In this document: one piece after another, positions 18,476 to 27,891 of the stretch | How positions within the stretch are numbered: the stretch's first letter is position 1 | Layout: every line of letters begins with the position of its first letter | Assembly (NCBI RefSeq): GCF_003813985.1 | Contig: NZ_CP033897.1 | Coordinates: 1,612,001 to 1,676,000 of the forward strand | Direction: 5' to 3' | Source of the DNA: Corynebacterium gerontici | Lineage (GTDB): Bacteria > Actinomycetota > Actinomycetes > Mycobacteriales > Mycobacteriaceae | Length of the DNA: 64,000 nucleotides | Program-made: the position numbers and the translations under genes | Notes under the pieces: model-generated | Seen by the model: only the letters and a program-made list of their open reading frames with translations | What the model was told of the DNA's origin: nothing | Databases searched by the model: none

Positions 18476-21400
18476 CTAATGCTCACCGTCGGTGGGCATA
18501 GCCTCACCCCAGAACACCTCATCAACCACTTGGCGGGCACGACGAGTGACTTTGAGGTAGTGCTCCAAGAATGCTTGATAATCCTCTGGATTCCAGCCCG
18601 CGGCACCGGCCACCGCCGCGAGCTGTGGTCCGGGCTGTGGCAATTGATCCACGCGCTTGCCGCGCACCAGCACAATGGCATTGCGCGCCTGTGTGGCAGC
18701 TAGCCACGCTTCTTTGAGGATGTCCACCTTTTCTTGCGCTAGCAGGTGTTTCTCGGCAATTACGTCGAGTACCTCAAGTGTTGAGGTGTTGCGCAATGCT
18801 GGTACTTCGTGCGCATGCATCAGAGTCAGCAATTGCACAGTCCATTCGATATCGGTGAGCGAACCTCGGCCCAGTTTGGTGTGTGTATTGCGATCCGCTC
18901 CGCGCGGCAGGCGTTCATTGTCCACGCGCGCTTTCATACGGCGAACCTCGCGGATGACCTTTTTGGTCACACCTGCATCTGGGTAGCGGAACTCATCGAT
19001 CATGAGCAAGAAGCGCTCGGCCAGATCTCTATCGCCCGCAATACCTGTAGCACGCAAGAGTGCCTGGATTTCCCAAACTTCACCCCAACGTTCGTAGTAG
19101 CGCTGGTAGGACTCCAGGGTGCGTACCACTGCCCCCGAGCGCCCCTCAGGGCGCAGCCCGAGGTCAACCTCAAGTGGCGGATCCCCGCTGGGTTTTGACA
19201 GACGCTGCCGCATGCGATCACATACGGAAATGGCCCACTTCACCGCCTCGTTTTCTTCTACCCCATCAACCGGCTCGCAGACAAACATGACGTCCGCATC
19301 GGAGCCATAGCCGAGCTCAGCACCACCAAGGCGCCCCATGCCGATGACGGCGATCCGCGCGAGGGGGCCATCGAGCTCTCCTTCTGCCACTGCAGCACGA
19401 ATCTCTGCACTGAGGGCCGCTTCGAGCACGGCGTCCCACACAAAGGACAATGCCCGACAGACTTCCTCAATGTTCATCATGTTCAGCAGATCGGCGCTGG
19501 CGATGCGGGCGAGCTCCTTGCGGCGTAAGGAACGCGCCACCGCAATCGCCTTCTTGGGATTATCGTGGCGTCCGGCTGCTGCTACGAGTGATTTGGACAC
19601 AGCACCAATTCTGGTTTCAAGCAGCTTTGGCCCAACTGCACCATCGCCAAACTGCTTAATCACATTTGGGGTGGAAAGGATGAGGTCAGAGGCATAGGGC
19701 GAGTTGCCGAGGATACGCATGAGCCTTTGCCCGACCACGCCTTCGTCGCGAAGCATGCGCAAGAACCAGGTTTGGTCCTCCACAGCCTCGGACAACTTGC
19801 GATAATTCAGCAGCCCGGCGTCGGGGTCAGCGGTTTGAGACAACCACTCCATCAAGGTGGGCAGCAACATGCCCTGGATTTTCGCCTTGCGGCTGGAACC
19901 AGCGGCAAGCTTTTGGAGGTGTTCAAAAGCGCGATCGGGGAACTTGTAGCCTAGGGCGCCAAGCTGTAGCTTTGCCGACTCTGGAGACAGCTTGATGGTG
20001 CCTGCGTCCATGAGCGCCACAGAATTCAGCAGCGGCCGATAGAAGAGCTTGCGGTGCAGATTTTGGATGTCCAAGCGAACTTTGCGGATTTGTTCCCGCA
20101 TGGCCTCAATTGCACTGCCCTGTTTGGAGCTGCGGAAGCCAGCCGAACGCGCGAGCCATCGGAGATTCTTTTGATCATCGTCTGCTGGAAGCGTGTGGGT
20201 ACGCTTCACTTTGTGTAACTGGAGACGGTGTTCCAACAATCGCAGGAACTCATAAGTTCGGGTGAGCTCCGCTCCATCCTCGCGGCCAATATAACCGCCT
20301 TCAACCAGCGCGGCTAGGGCATCGACGGTGGCTAGGGTGCGTAGGGACTCATCGGTGCGACCGTGCACGAGCTGGAGCAATTGCACCGCAAATTCCACAT
20401 CGCGCAGCCCACCTTCACCCAATTTGAGCTCCCGCGATTTCAGGTTTCGCGGGACGTTTTCGAGCACTCGACGCCGCATAGACTGCACATCGTCAACGAA
20501 GGATTCACGTTGGCTGGCGTTCCACACCATCGGAGAAATAGCCTCCGAATACTGCTGCGCGAGCGGCACGTAGCCGGTCATTGGGCGATGCTTCAATAAC
20601 GCCTGGAACTCCCAGGTGTCTGCCCAACGCTTGTAGTAGGCCACATGGGAATCAAGGGTGCGCACCAACGCTCCGCGTTTACCTTCGGGACGCAGGGCTG
20701 CGTCCACTTCAAAGAAAGCGCGGCAGCCGATGCGGATAAACTCTCCAGCCAGCTTTGTTGCTGCGGGTGATGGTGGTTCCGCTACAAAGATGACGTCCAC
20801 ATCGGAGATGTAATTCAGTTCCCTGGCGCCACATTTGCCCATGGCAAGCACCGCCAAATGCGTGTCGAGCGGCTTATCGCCATAAGTGTTGCGCACCGCT
20901 ACGGCCAAGGCAGCGCTCAGGGCGGCATCGGCGAGGTCTGCCAGCGTGTTCGTTACAACGCTGAAGTCCACCTCCGGTTGGCCTTCGCGGCGAGGATCCT
21001 CCAGGTAGGTTCCCGCCAAATCCACCGCAGCGATACGCAGCAGCAAGTTGCGGTAGGTACGTTTCAAGGTGGCCTCTGCCTCGACGCCACCGATGCCTGC
21101 GCAATAGGTGCCAGCGGTGGAGCACTCAGGAATTGCTGGATCTGGCGCATCGAAGTTCATGCCAAAGGACAACTCCAGTGGATCCGTTCCTGCGGCCTCC
21201 TCCTGGGTGGCGAAAACTGCGGGCTTCGCGTCGATGCAGCTCAGCATCTCCACAAACATGCCTGCTCGGTTGGGCATCGGTTTGGCTAGGTCTCGCCACA
21301 ATTGCGGGTGCGCCGCTAGGTGATCACCAAGCACCGAGGAGCCGCCAAGCAGCGCGAAGAGTCGGACGCGAAAGACAATATCTTCGCGGATGGCGAGGTC

Positions 21401-21634
21401 TACGTCCTTGCGCTCTGCATCGTCGAGGGCCTGCATGAATCGAATGAGTGAATTGAGCGCCAGATCCTCATTAGCAGTCCCAGCCAGAGCCCACAGCAGC
21501 GGCACAGATTCCTCATTCCACCACCCCAGCCATTCCAGATCCTTCGCCGCGTGCTGTCCGTGGAAGCCAAGTGCGCTCACAGAAGGCAATGGCCCGCGCA
21601 CAGGCTTCTTGGTGGTGGTTCGGTGCTCGTTCAT
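18476..21634 (-). CDS. glnE: bifunctional glutamine synthetase adenylyltransferase/adenylyl-removing enzyme
   Basis: A protein of 1052 residues. Two nucleotidyltransferase modules are visible, each with the paired-Asp metal site: KCGARELNYISDVDVIFVAE in the N-terminal half (adenylyl removal) and GRLGGAELGYGSDADVMFVCE in the C-terminal half (adenylylation). LRPEGKRGALVRTLDSHVAYYKRWADTWEFQALLKHRP and its C-terminal twin LRPEGRSGAVVRTLESYQRYYERWGEVWEIQALLRA show the internal duplication. It adjusts glutamine synthetase I activity to nitrogen supply. It follows glnA2 with a 68-base gap and the same strand, the usual actinobacterial arrangement. Confidence 0.96.
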   Translation of the reverse strand: MNEHRTTTKKPVRGPLPSVSALGFHGQHAAKDLEWLGWWNEESVPLLWALAGTANEDLALNSLIRFMQALDDAERKDVDLAIREDIVFRVRLFALLGGSSVLGDHLAAHPQLWRDLAKPMPNRAGMFVEMLSCIDAKPAVFATQEEAAGTDPLELSFGMNFDAPDPAIPECSTAGTYCAGIGGVEAEATLKRTYRNLLLRIAAVDLAGTYLEDPRREGQPEVDFSVVTNTLADLADAALSAALAVAVRNTYGDKPLDTHLAVLAMGKCGARELNYISDVDVIFVAEPPSPAATKLAGEFIRIGCRAFFEVDAALRPEGKRGALVRTLDSHVAYYKRWADTWEFQALLKHRPMTGYVPLAQQYSEAISPMVWNASQRESFVDDVQSMRRRVLENVPRNLKSRELKLGEGGLRDVEFAVQLLQLVHGRTDESLRTLATVDALAALVEGGYIGREDGAELTRTYEFLRLLEHRLQLHKVKRTHTLPADDDQKNLRWLARSAGFRSSKQGSAIEAMREQIRKVRLDIQNLHRKLFYRPLLNSVALMDAGTIKLSPESAKLQLGALGYKFPDRAFEHLQKLAAGSSRKAKIQGMLLPTLMEWLSQTADPDAGLLNYRKLSEAVEDQTWFLRMLRDEGVVGQRLMRILGNSPYASDLILSTPNVIKQFGDGAVGPKLLETRIGAVSKSLVAAAGRHDNPKKAIAVARSLRRKELARIASADLLNMMNIEEVCRALSFVWDAVLEAALSAEIRAAVAEGELDGPLARIAVIGMGRLGGAELGYGSDADVMFVCEPVDGVEENEAVKWAISVCDRMRQRLSKPSGDPPLEVDLGLRPEGRSGAVVRTLESYQRYYERWGEVWEIQALLRATGIAGDRDLAERFLLMIDEFRYPDAGVTKKVIREVRRMKARVDNERLPRGADRNTHTKLGRGSLTDIEWTVQLLTLMHAHEVPALRNTSTLEVLDVIAEKHLLAQEKVDILKEAWLAATQARNAIVLVRGKRVDQLPQPGPQLAAVAGAAGWNPEDYQAFLEHYLKVTRRARQVVDEVFWGEAMPTDGEH

Positions 21635-21702
21635 GCTGAGTTTCTCTTCCCTTTTTTCTGCGACTCTTGGCTATTGCGTCATTTGGCTACGGTGACCCGG
21701 CG

Positions 21703-23043
21703 CTAGTAGTCCAAGTTTGAGGAAAGCTCCCAGGGGGTAATTTGCTCCTGGTATTCGTGCCATTCACGCCATTTGTTGCGTAAGAAATATTCAAAGACAT
21801 GCTCCCCCAGGATGTCGGCAACGAATTCCGACTGTTCCATGGAACGCAGCGCGTGGTCAAGGCTGATGGGCAGGTCCCTGTAACCCATGGCGCGACGCTC
21901 GCGGCGGGTCAGTTGTGCAATGTCGTCTTCAGCAGGATCGGGCAGCTCGTAGCCTTCCTTGATGCCCTTCAAGCCCGCGCCAAGCAGCACGGCAAGCGCG
22001 AGGTAGGGGTTACAAGCGCTGTCCGGGGATCGCACCTCTACGCGGCGTGAATCTTCCTTGGTCAGGCGGTAGGTGGGCACGCGCACGAGCGCAGAGCGGT
22101 TGGATACGCCCCAGGTAGCAGCGGTGGGAGCCTCATTGCCAAAGAGGATGCGCTTATAGGAGTTGGTCCACTGGTTGGTAATGGCAGAAATCTCGTTGGC
22201 ATGCTCCAAGATACCCGCGATGAACTGCTTGGCAGTTTTGCTCAAGCTGAACTCGTCATCGGGGTCGTGGAAGGCATTCATGTCCCCTTCAAACAGGGAC
22301 ATGTGCGTGTGCATGGCCGAGCCTGCAAAGTCCCGGAAGGGCTTGGGCATAAACGTTGCGGCTACCCCATTGCGCAGCGCCACCTGCTTCATCACGTATC
22401 GGAAGGTCATGATGGAATCGGCCATGGTCAGTGCATCGGCGTGGCGCAAGTCGATTTCTTGCTGGCCCGGTGCGGTCTCGTGGTGAGAAAACTCTACCGG
22501 GATACCCATGCGCTCTAGGGCGAGCATCGCCTCGCGGCGAAACAGCGGGGCGTCATTGCGGCTGGCCTGATCAAAATAACCGCCATTGTCGGTGGGAATT
22601 GGTGGGCGCCCATCGGTGGACAGGCTTTGCACCAGGTAAAACTCAATTTCTGGGGAGACGCTGCAGCTAAAGCCTTCGTCCGCGGCTTGGTTGATTTGGC
22701 GGCGCAGCACCTGGCGGGGATCCGAGTAGGAGGGGTGCCCGTCGGGGTTCATGATGTCGCAGAACATCCGGGCCGACTGCAGCGGCGAATCGTCGTCGTC
22801 GAAAGGCAAGAGCTGGAATGTCGATGGGTCGGGCATCGCTATGGTGTCAGCCTCCGAAACGCGCGAAAAGCCCTCAATCGCCGAACCGTCAAAGCCAATG
22901 CCTTCTTCAAAGGCTGATTCAAGCTCGGCGGGTGCAACGGCCACCGACTTCAGGTAGCCGAGAATGTCAGTGAACCAAAGACGAACAAATCGAATGCCGC
23001 GTTCTTCAATGCTGCGCAACACAAACTCTTGCTGTGAATTCAT
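21703..23043 (-). CDS. glnA2: type I glutamine synthetase paralogue, GlnA2-like
   Basis: A protein of 446 residues from ATG 23043 (MNSQQEFVLRSIEERG), shorter than the roughly 475 of adenylylated GlnA. Motifs: GFDGSAIEGFSRV, metal site SPEIEFYLV, HHETAPGQQEIDLR, FMPKPFRDFAGSAMHTHMS and NRSALVRVPTY, which carry the ammonia, glutamate and ATP contacts. The region where GlnA has the adenylylated Tyr (NLYDLPP) reads MGYRDLPIS here, so GlnE probably does not modify it. In C. glutamicum GlnA2 is dispensable for ammonium assimilation. Longer in-frame starts to 23181 run through the promoter and are rejected. Confidence 0.93.
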   Translation of the reverse strand: MNSQQEFVLRSIEERGIRFVRLWFTDILGYLKSVAVAPAELESAFEEGIGFDGSAIEGFSRVSEADTIAMPDPSTFQLLPFDDDDSPLQSARMFCDIMNPDGHPSYSDPRQVLRRQINQAADEGFSCSVSPEIEFYLVQSLSTDGRPPIPTDNGGYFDQASRNDAPLFRREAMLALERMGIPVEFSHHETAPGQQEIDLRHADALTMADSIMTFRYVMKQVALRNGVAATFMPKPFRDFAGSAMHTHMSLFEGDMNAFHDPDDEFSLSKTAKQFIAGILEHANEISAITNQWTNSYKRILFGNEAPTAATWGVSNRSALVRVPTYRLTKEDSRRVEVRSPDSACNPYLALAVLLGAGLKGIKEGYELPDPAEDDIAQLTRRERRAMGYRDLPISLDHALRSMEQSEFVADILGEHVFEYFLRNKWREWHEYQEQITPWELSSNLDY

Positions 23044-23064
23044 GCTTCTCAGCGTAGTAACCAA

Positions 23065-23131
23065 CCCCCGAGTCACGCCCACACTATAACCACAAAACGC
23101 AGCTGAACTGCGAAAACTTCCCGCTCGGGGG
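23065..23131. promoter_or_regulatory. divergent promoter region with flanking inverted repeat
   Basis: The glnA2 side has TATAGT (minus strand, 23083-23088) as -10. On the other side TAGTGT (23131-23136) may be a -10 for the DUF2786 gene, giving a very short leader. Two 8-base arms, CCCCCGAG (23065-23072) and CTCGGGGG (23124-23131), are exact inverted copies enclosing both promoters 51 bases apart. They could be operator half-sites bridged by one regulator. No AmtR-type box is visible. Confidence 0.4.
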
Positions 23132-23152
23132 TAGTGTGCCAGCATCATCAAC

Positions 23153-24016
23153 ATGACACAAACACAGATTCGAAATCTCATGCAACGAGGCTGGCGGCCT
23201 CAAGACATCGCACACGCCACCGGCCAATGGCCACCGCCCTGCACCACAGCACCTCCCAATGTGCCGCCCGGCGTGCTCGATGCGTGGCTTACCCACCCCC
23301 ATGGCGCCATTGTCCCAGCACTCACAGGCACGCTTATCGACGCCCCTCTGCTGCATCCCCAAACCCCAGAGAAACCGCCAGCGCTGCGAAGAATCCGTGC
23401 GCTCATGCGTCACGCAGACCACACATACAACAACGCCGAAGCACAGGCATTCCGTGCCAAGGCCGAAGCCCTATGCAAGCGCCACAATCTCCCTCCGGTG
23501 GTGTGCTCCTTGCCCGGTCCGTCACCCGCTCCGCAACAGGTTAAGGCAGTTAGGATTCACATTTCGTGGCCCCAGCAACTTGCTAGGGGCATGCTCCTCA
23601 GGCGACTCGCGCACGCTTCGGGCGCTGTGGCCGTACAACTGCACAGCAGTGGGATTTGGTCGCTCATCGGTGAGATACACGACATAGAGCGGGTCAGGGA
23701 ATCGCTATACGAGGTGTTACGTTGCCCGTGGCCAAAGATGCAACGCCTGGACCCGGTCATCGCCAGCAACTTACTTCTGGGTGCAGCACAGCATTACTGC
23801 AGGCGCCAGCCTCCCGAGCCCACGAAACCGGCAAACTTTGGGTGCCGCATCCGCAGCGGCCCTTACGCTTCGCAACTCGCCATCGTAGAAGCACTTGTCC
23901 TCAGCGACATCGTGGAGCCTCCACCGCCGGAAATTCCAGCCTGGCAATCCGTGGGCGCCCGCTGGTATGCCACTCACGTGTGTATGCCCCGCAAACTGGT
24001 AGAACTGCACTCATGA
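23153..24016 (+). CDS. DUF2786-domain protein
   Basis: A protein of 287 residues starting MTQTQIRNLMQRGWRPQDIAHA. Residues about 82-115 (LRRIRALMRHADHTYNNAEAQAFRAKAEALCKRH) match the DUF2786 helix pair, a short module of unknown function found in actinobacteria, phages and plasmids. The rest has a Trp-rich N-terminal segment and a C-terminal helical part (LGAAQHYCRRQPPEP..., ending in IVEPPPPEIPAWQSVGARWYATHV). No membrane segment and no catalytic motif seen. It overlaps the CYTH gene by ATGA, so the two are coupled. A word-A variant is at 23331-23344. Confidence 0.75.
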   Translation: MTQTQIRNLMQRGWRPQDIAHATGQWPPPCTTAPPNVPPGVLDAWLTHPHGAIVPALTGTLIDAPLLHPQTPEKPPALRRIRALMRHADHTYNNAEAQAFRAKAEALCKRHNLPPVVCSLPGPSPAPQQVKAVRIHISWPQQLARGMLLRRLAHASGAVAVQLHSSGIWSLIGEIHDIERVRESLYEVLRCPWPKMQRLDPVIASNLLLGAAQHYCRRQPPEPTKPANFGCRIRSGPYASQLAIVEALVLSDIVEPPPPEIPAWQSVGARWYATHVCMPRKLVELHS

Positions 24017-24636
24017 GTCTGAAGCAGCAGAAAGAACAAGAGATCAAGTTCGAGGTGGAGGGATCAGTTGGCGACCCCACCTTCGAGGACATTGAGCACG
24101 TCGCTACAGCGTCTAAGCCTTCAATAATGGAGCTTGACGCTCGATATTTCGACACCCCCGACCTCACCTTGTCACACGCAAAGATCACCTTGCGCAGGAG
24201 AACAGGAGGTAAAGACGCAGGCTGGCACCTGAAAACCAACACTTCCGACGGCAGGCAAGAAACTCACGCGCCTTTGGACTCTAGCGAAGAAAACCAAGTT
24301 CCAGATGCACTCCGGCAGCTCGTGGCTGAACACGTGGGCGAAGAACCCCTGGTTGAAATTGCCAGGATTCGCAACCGCCGAGCTGAGACCCTCCTGCTCA
24401 CCCACGACGGCACCGCCATCGCTGAATTTTGCGACGACCATGTCGAAGCCCAAAACTCGAATGAGCATCACGCGCGTCGCTGGCGTGAGTGGGAGGTAGA
24501 GGCTACCCAGCAGGCCCAAGACTTGGGCATCGCAGCAGAAATTCTCGCGAGTGCTCTTGAAGTACTGGGGTCTATGCAAGGCGTAGAAAAAGCCACCAGG
24601 GCGTCCAAATTGCAACGAGCATTAGGGCGCGCCTAG
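24013..24636 (+). CDS. CYTH-domain protein, probable triphosphatase
   Basis: A protein of 207 residues. The N-terminal EQEIKFEVE is the ExExK signature of CYTH triphosphate-tunnel enzymes. LDARYFDTPDLTLSHAKITLRRRTGGKDAGWHLKT supplies the tunnel arginines and lysines, IARIRNRRAETLL and IAEFCDDHVEA follow. Family members hydrolyse tripolyphosphate or thiamine triphosphate, or cyclise ATP; here a polyphosphate triphosphatase is the best guess. In mycobacteria a related CYTH protein, fused to CHAD, also sits beside glnA2; no CHAD domain is present here. The start at 24013 overlaps the preceding stop (ATGA). Confidence 0.85.
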   Translation: MSLKQQKEQEIKFEVEGSVGDPTFEDIEHVATASKPSIMELDARYFDTPDLTLSHAKITLRRRTGGKDAGWHLKTNTSDGRQETHAPLDSSEENQVPDALRQLVAEHVGEEPLVEIARIRNRRAETLLLTHDGTAIAEFCDDHVEAQNSNEHHARRWREWEVEATQQAQDLGIAAEILASALEVLGSMQGVEKATRASKLQRALGRA

Positions 24637-24665
24637 TGGCCTGACGCTGAGTGGATGGGTGAGGG

Positions 24666-24860
24666 CTAGTCCTCCTCGTTCTCCCATTCCGCTTCAGCTT
24701 CATCTGCTTCCTCATTGCGCTCGTGCGCGATTTCGAGGGCGTGGCGTGCTTCTTCCTCGGTGTCATAGGGGCCCATGCGATCCATGGAGCTGAACTGCTT
24801 GCCTTGGGCCACTTCCCCGGTTTTCAGGTTGTAAAACCACTGTTGATCGATCTCTGCCAT
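24666..24860 (-). CDS. small SPOR-like conserved protein
   Basis: A protein of 64 residues (MAEIDQQWFYNLKTGEVAQG...RMGPYDTEEEARHALEIAHERNEEADEAEAEWENEED). The pattern WFYN-TGEV-RMGPYDT-EEA is that of short actinobacterial proteins annotated as SPOR domain-containing. The C-terminal third is strongly acidic. No signal peptide; role unknown. It converges on the CYTH gene with 29 bases between them. Confidence 0.8.
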   Translation of the reverse strand: MAEIDQQWFYNLKTGEVAQGKQFSSMDRMGPYDTEEEARHALEIAHERNEEADEAEAEWENEED

Positions 24861-25069
24861 CAGATTCCCTTTTCTTCAATACTGACGCTGGCGTTATCAG
24901 CCGCGCGCCTCGAATCGTGTTCTTCAACCATCAAGGTACGCAGCTAGATGTTCGCTTGTCCACGCCTCGATCCTTGCAGGCCCTTCCCAGCCTTTAAAAT
25001 GAAGGTATTACCCCGCAGTCTTGCAGATCTCCTGCGCTGCTGCTTCCCCCACACTTTGAGGAGTTCCAT

Positions 25070-26296
25070 ATGGCCTTGTGGCCTGCCAAGCACATTGACG
25101 TTGCGGCCATGGCACGCAGCCTCCATGCCTCCTGGGCCACAGATCATGCAGTGGTGGCCAGCGCCCCAGCCACGTGCCCTTACTTGGGCGATCTTAGCGA
25201 TCATGCAGGCGGCATGGTGCTCCTCGGGCTCACGCAGCAGCGCCTCGCGGTTGCGTGCAGTCCGCGAAGCGATCAGCAAATGCAGGTGCGGGTTGTGCAA
25301 TTGGGTGCCGAGGGTGAGCAGACAAGCGAGCAAACATATAGCGCTCAAATTGCGGAGTTTCGGGATCTCCACAACGACCAGAAGCTCACCTTCGACCAGG
25401 ACAACCCTGCACAACGTCTCGCGGTTGTTCTTTTGACACTGATGCACCGCCAGCTCATCAGCCGTGAGACCCCGGGCATGGACGTAACGGTAGTGAGTGC
25501 CATCACCCCCGACGCCGGACTGGGCCTTCATGAAGCCTGCGATGTTGCCTTTGCGCTGACGCTCACAGATGAGCCCGAAGAACATCAACTCGGTCCCATG
25601 CGCACCAAGCTCGCCGATGTGTGCGCCCAAGCGTCCTCTACGTTCTGCAAACATGCACCCGGGCGGGCCCGTTACATTGCCGCGCTCAGGGGCAAGGGTG
25701 AGGTTGTGAACGTGGTTGACTTCGCTGATCACTCCATTACGCACATCAACGCTCCTGATGGTTTCGGATTTGCCACCCGCATCGTCACGGCGCCGAAGGT
25801 GCAGTCCAGCCCGGATCTAAGCGCCATGCAGCGCTTTATCGACGACGTTACCGGCGCCTTTGCAGCCCCGAGCTTGCGGCAATTGCCAAATGCGCGGGAG
25901 CGAGTACTGGCATGGCTTCGTGCCGTTCATCAGGTGCACCCGAAGTCCCAGGCTCCGAGCGTTGATCAAGCGAGCCGATGGCTGCGCTACTTGGAGCACG
26001 AAATTGATAGGACGTTGCGCGCTGCCGCGTCGATTCGTTCGCGCCGAAGTGGCGACATCGTGCCTGCCATGAATGATTCTCACCAGGAGTACCTCAGCCA
26101 ACTGCTTGACAACGAGCAATTGTCAGCGGTAGCGCAGTTGTGTCTCCAATATGGCGCGCACGCTGCCAGGGCGGTGGAGTCGGGAGTGGTGTGCCTCGTG
26201 CCGATTGATCGCGCCGAAGCTTTTTCACAGGAGATAGCCGACGCGGGCCTCGAGCTTGTTTCGGTAGCTCCCGGCGAGACCGCCGAGTTGCACTGA
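25070..26296 (+). CDS. degenerate galactokinase-like (GHMP kinase fold) protein
   Basis: A protein of 408 residues. Residues 31-48 (SAPATCPYLGDLSDHAGG) align with the galactokinase signature APGRVNLIGEHTDYNGG, but the Arg and Glu are replaced. The ATP loop, normally PxGxGLSSSAA, reads TPDAGLGLHEACDVA (about 145-160). Near the C-terminus AASIRSRRSGDIVPAMNDSHQEYL matches the galactokinase LRxGD...M..SH.SL stretch, while the final Gly-rich motif is lost (HAARAVESGVVCLVP). It is therefore probably not an active sugar kinase; a scaffold, sensor or new ligand-binding role is possible. GAGGAG lies upstream of ATG 25070. It converges on rnpB. Confidence 0.7.
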   Translation: MALWPAKHIDVAAMARSLHASWATDHAVVASAPATCPYLGDLSDHAGGMVLLGLTQQRLAVACSPRSDQQMQVRVVQLGAEGEQTSEQTYSAQIAEFRDLHNDQKLTFDQDNPAQRLAVVLLTLMHRQLISRETPGMDVTVVSAITPDAGLGLHEACDVAFALTLTDEPEEHQLGPMRTKLADVCAQASSTFCKHAPGRARYIAALRGKGEVVNVVDFADHSITHINAPDGFGFATRIVTAPKVQSSPDLSAMQRFIDDVTGAFAAPSLRQLPNARERVLAWLRAVHQVHPKSQAPSVDQASRWLRYLEHEIDRTLRAAASIRSRRSGDIVPAMNDSHQEYLSQLLDNEQLSAVAQLCLQYGAHAARAVESGVVCLVPIDRAEAFSQEIADAGLELVSVAPGETAELH

Positions 26297-26305
26297 GTAT
26301 TGAAG

Positions 26306-26732
<427 letters not shown>

Positions 26733-26736
26733 TCCC

Positions 26737-27891
26737 TTACTGTACACGCACACCTTGAAGGTAGGAGGTGTCGTTCACGAGTCGAACGCATGTGGGGCCG
26801 TCGGCATAGAACTCAGCGATGGAAAGCGAGGCCAAATCGAGGTGCATCTTGTGGAACATCGTCCCTGGTGCACCGAGCGCTTCACGAAGCACCGACTTGA
26901 TCGGTGTGACGTGGCTGACCACCAGGATGGTGCCCGGCCCGAACGTTTCAGCAATGTGGGCGCGAGCCTTTTTCACCCTCCGGAACACTTGGGACAGTGA
27001 TTCCCCGCCTGGCGGTGCAACGTTAGGGTCGCGCAGCCACTGTTCATGCAGCTCAGGGTCGGCTGCGCGCGCTTCGGCAAAGCTCAGGCCGTCCCAATCA
27101 CCAAAGTCCATTTCCTGAAGGGCGTCGATGGTGTGCACGGTGAGTCCGAGGACATCGGCAACGGCCTTCGCCGTCTGCTGGCATCGCTCCAGCGGCGAGG
27201 CGACAATTGCGTCGATGCCTCCGCGCGCCCCGAGGTGTTGCGCTGCGGCTGCAGCTTGCTGCTGCCCGAGTTCGGTCAGCGGCGGGTTGCCTCTGCCGGA
27301 GTAGCGGCGTTGCGCGGACATGGCTGTTTGCCCGTGCCGTAGCAGGAGCAAGCGGGTAGCTTCGGTGGTCGCACCGTTCCACACCTTCGGATCCGATTGT
27401 TCCTTTGGTGCTGGCGGCTCTGATTTTTCCGCGTGGGCGTCGATAAGCCCAAAGCCTTCGAGGAATCCTGGTGCAGCACCACGGCCGAGGGCATCCATTG
27501 CTTTGTTGGCGAGTTCATCGGCGCGCGAATTGTCTTTGCGAGGCACCCACTGGTACTCCACCTGCTGCATTTCACGTTCGATGGTTTTGCATTGCATGGC
27601 GAGTTCGCGCATGTCAGGGTGCTTAATTTTCCAGCGCCCAGACATTTGTTCCACCACGAGCTTGGAGTCCATGCGCACGCTGATGTGCGTTGCCCGAAGT
27701 TGCTGCGCGGCTTTGAGTCCGTTGAGCAGCCCGTGGTATTCGGCGACATTGTTCGTGGACTTCCCCACCACATACGCGAGCCTGGCCAGCACCTTCGTGC
27801 GATCGGCGTTGAGCACGACAGTGCCTGCGCCGGCGGGGCCCGGGTTGCCGCGCGAACCGCCGTCGGCTTCAATCACCACGTGCAAACTCAT
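26737..27891 (-). CDS. bifunctional RNase HI / alpha-ribazole phosphatase-like protein
   Basis: A fusion of 384 residues. Residues 1-135: RNase HI, with VIEADGGSRGNPG, NNVAEYHGLLNGL, RMDSKLVVEQMSG and the late DNSRADELANKAMD supplying the carboxylates that cut RNA in RNA/DNA hybrids. Residues about 175-384: histidine phosphatase, with LLLLRHGQTAMS (catalytic His), PLERCQQTA, MDFGDWDGLSFAE and VSHVTPIKSVL. The M. tuberculosis counterpart Rv2228c has the same fusion, and its C-terminal domain has alpha-ribazole phosphatase activity. ATG 27891 overlaps the preceding stop (ATGA). A word-B copy (27111-27122) adjoins a half word A. Confidence 0.93.
   Translation of the reverse strand: MSLHVVIEADGGSRGNPGPAGAGTVVLNADRTKVLARLAYVVGKSTNNVAEYHGLLNGLKAAQQLRATHISVRMDSKLVVEQMSGRWKIKHPDMRELAMQCKTIEREMQQVEYQWVPRKDNSRADELANKAMDALGRGAAPGFLEGFGLIDAHAEKSEPPAPKEQSDPKVWNGATTEATRLLLLRHGQTAMSAQRRYSGRGNPPLTELGQQQAAAAAQHLGARGGIDAIVASPLERCQQTAKAVADVLGLTVHTIDALQEMDFGDWDGLSFAEARAADPELHEQWLRDPNVAPPGGESLSQVFRRVKKARAHIAETFGPGTILVVSHVTPIKSVLREALGAPGTMFHKMHLDLASLSIAEFYADGPTCVRLVNDTSYLQGVRVQ
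26739..26744 (-). promoter_or_regulatory. rnpB: rnpB -10 element
   Basis: TACAGT on the minus strand lies about 7 bases before the inferred RNA 5' end. It is within the last codons of the upstream RNase H gene, so rnpB carries its own promoter inside coding sequence. Confidence 0.5.
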
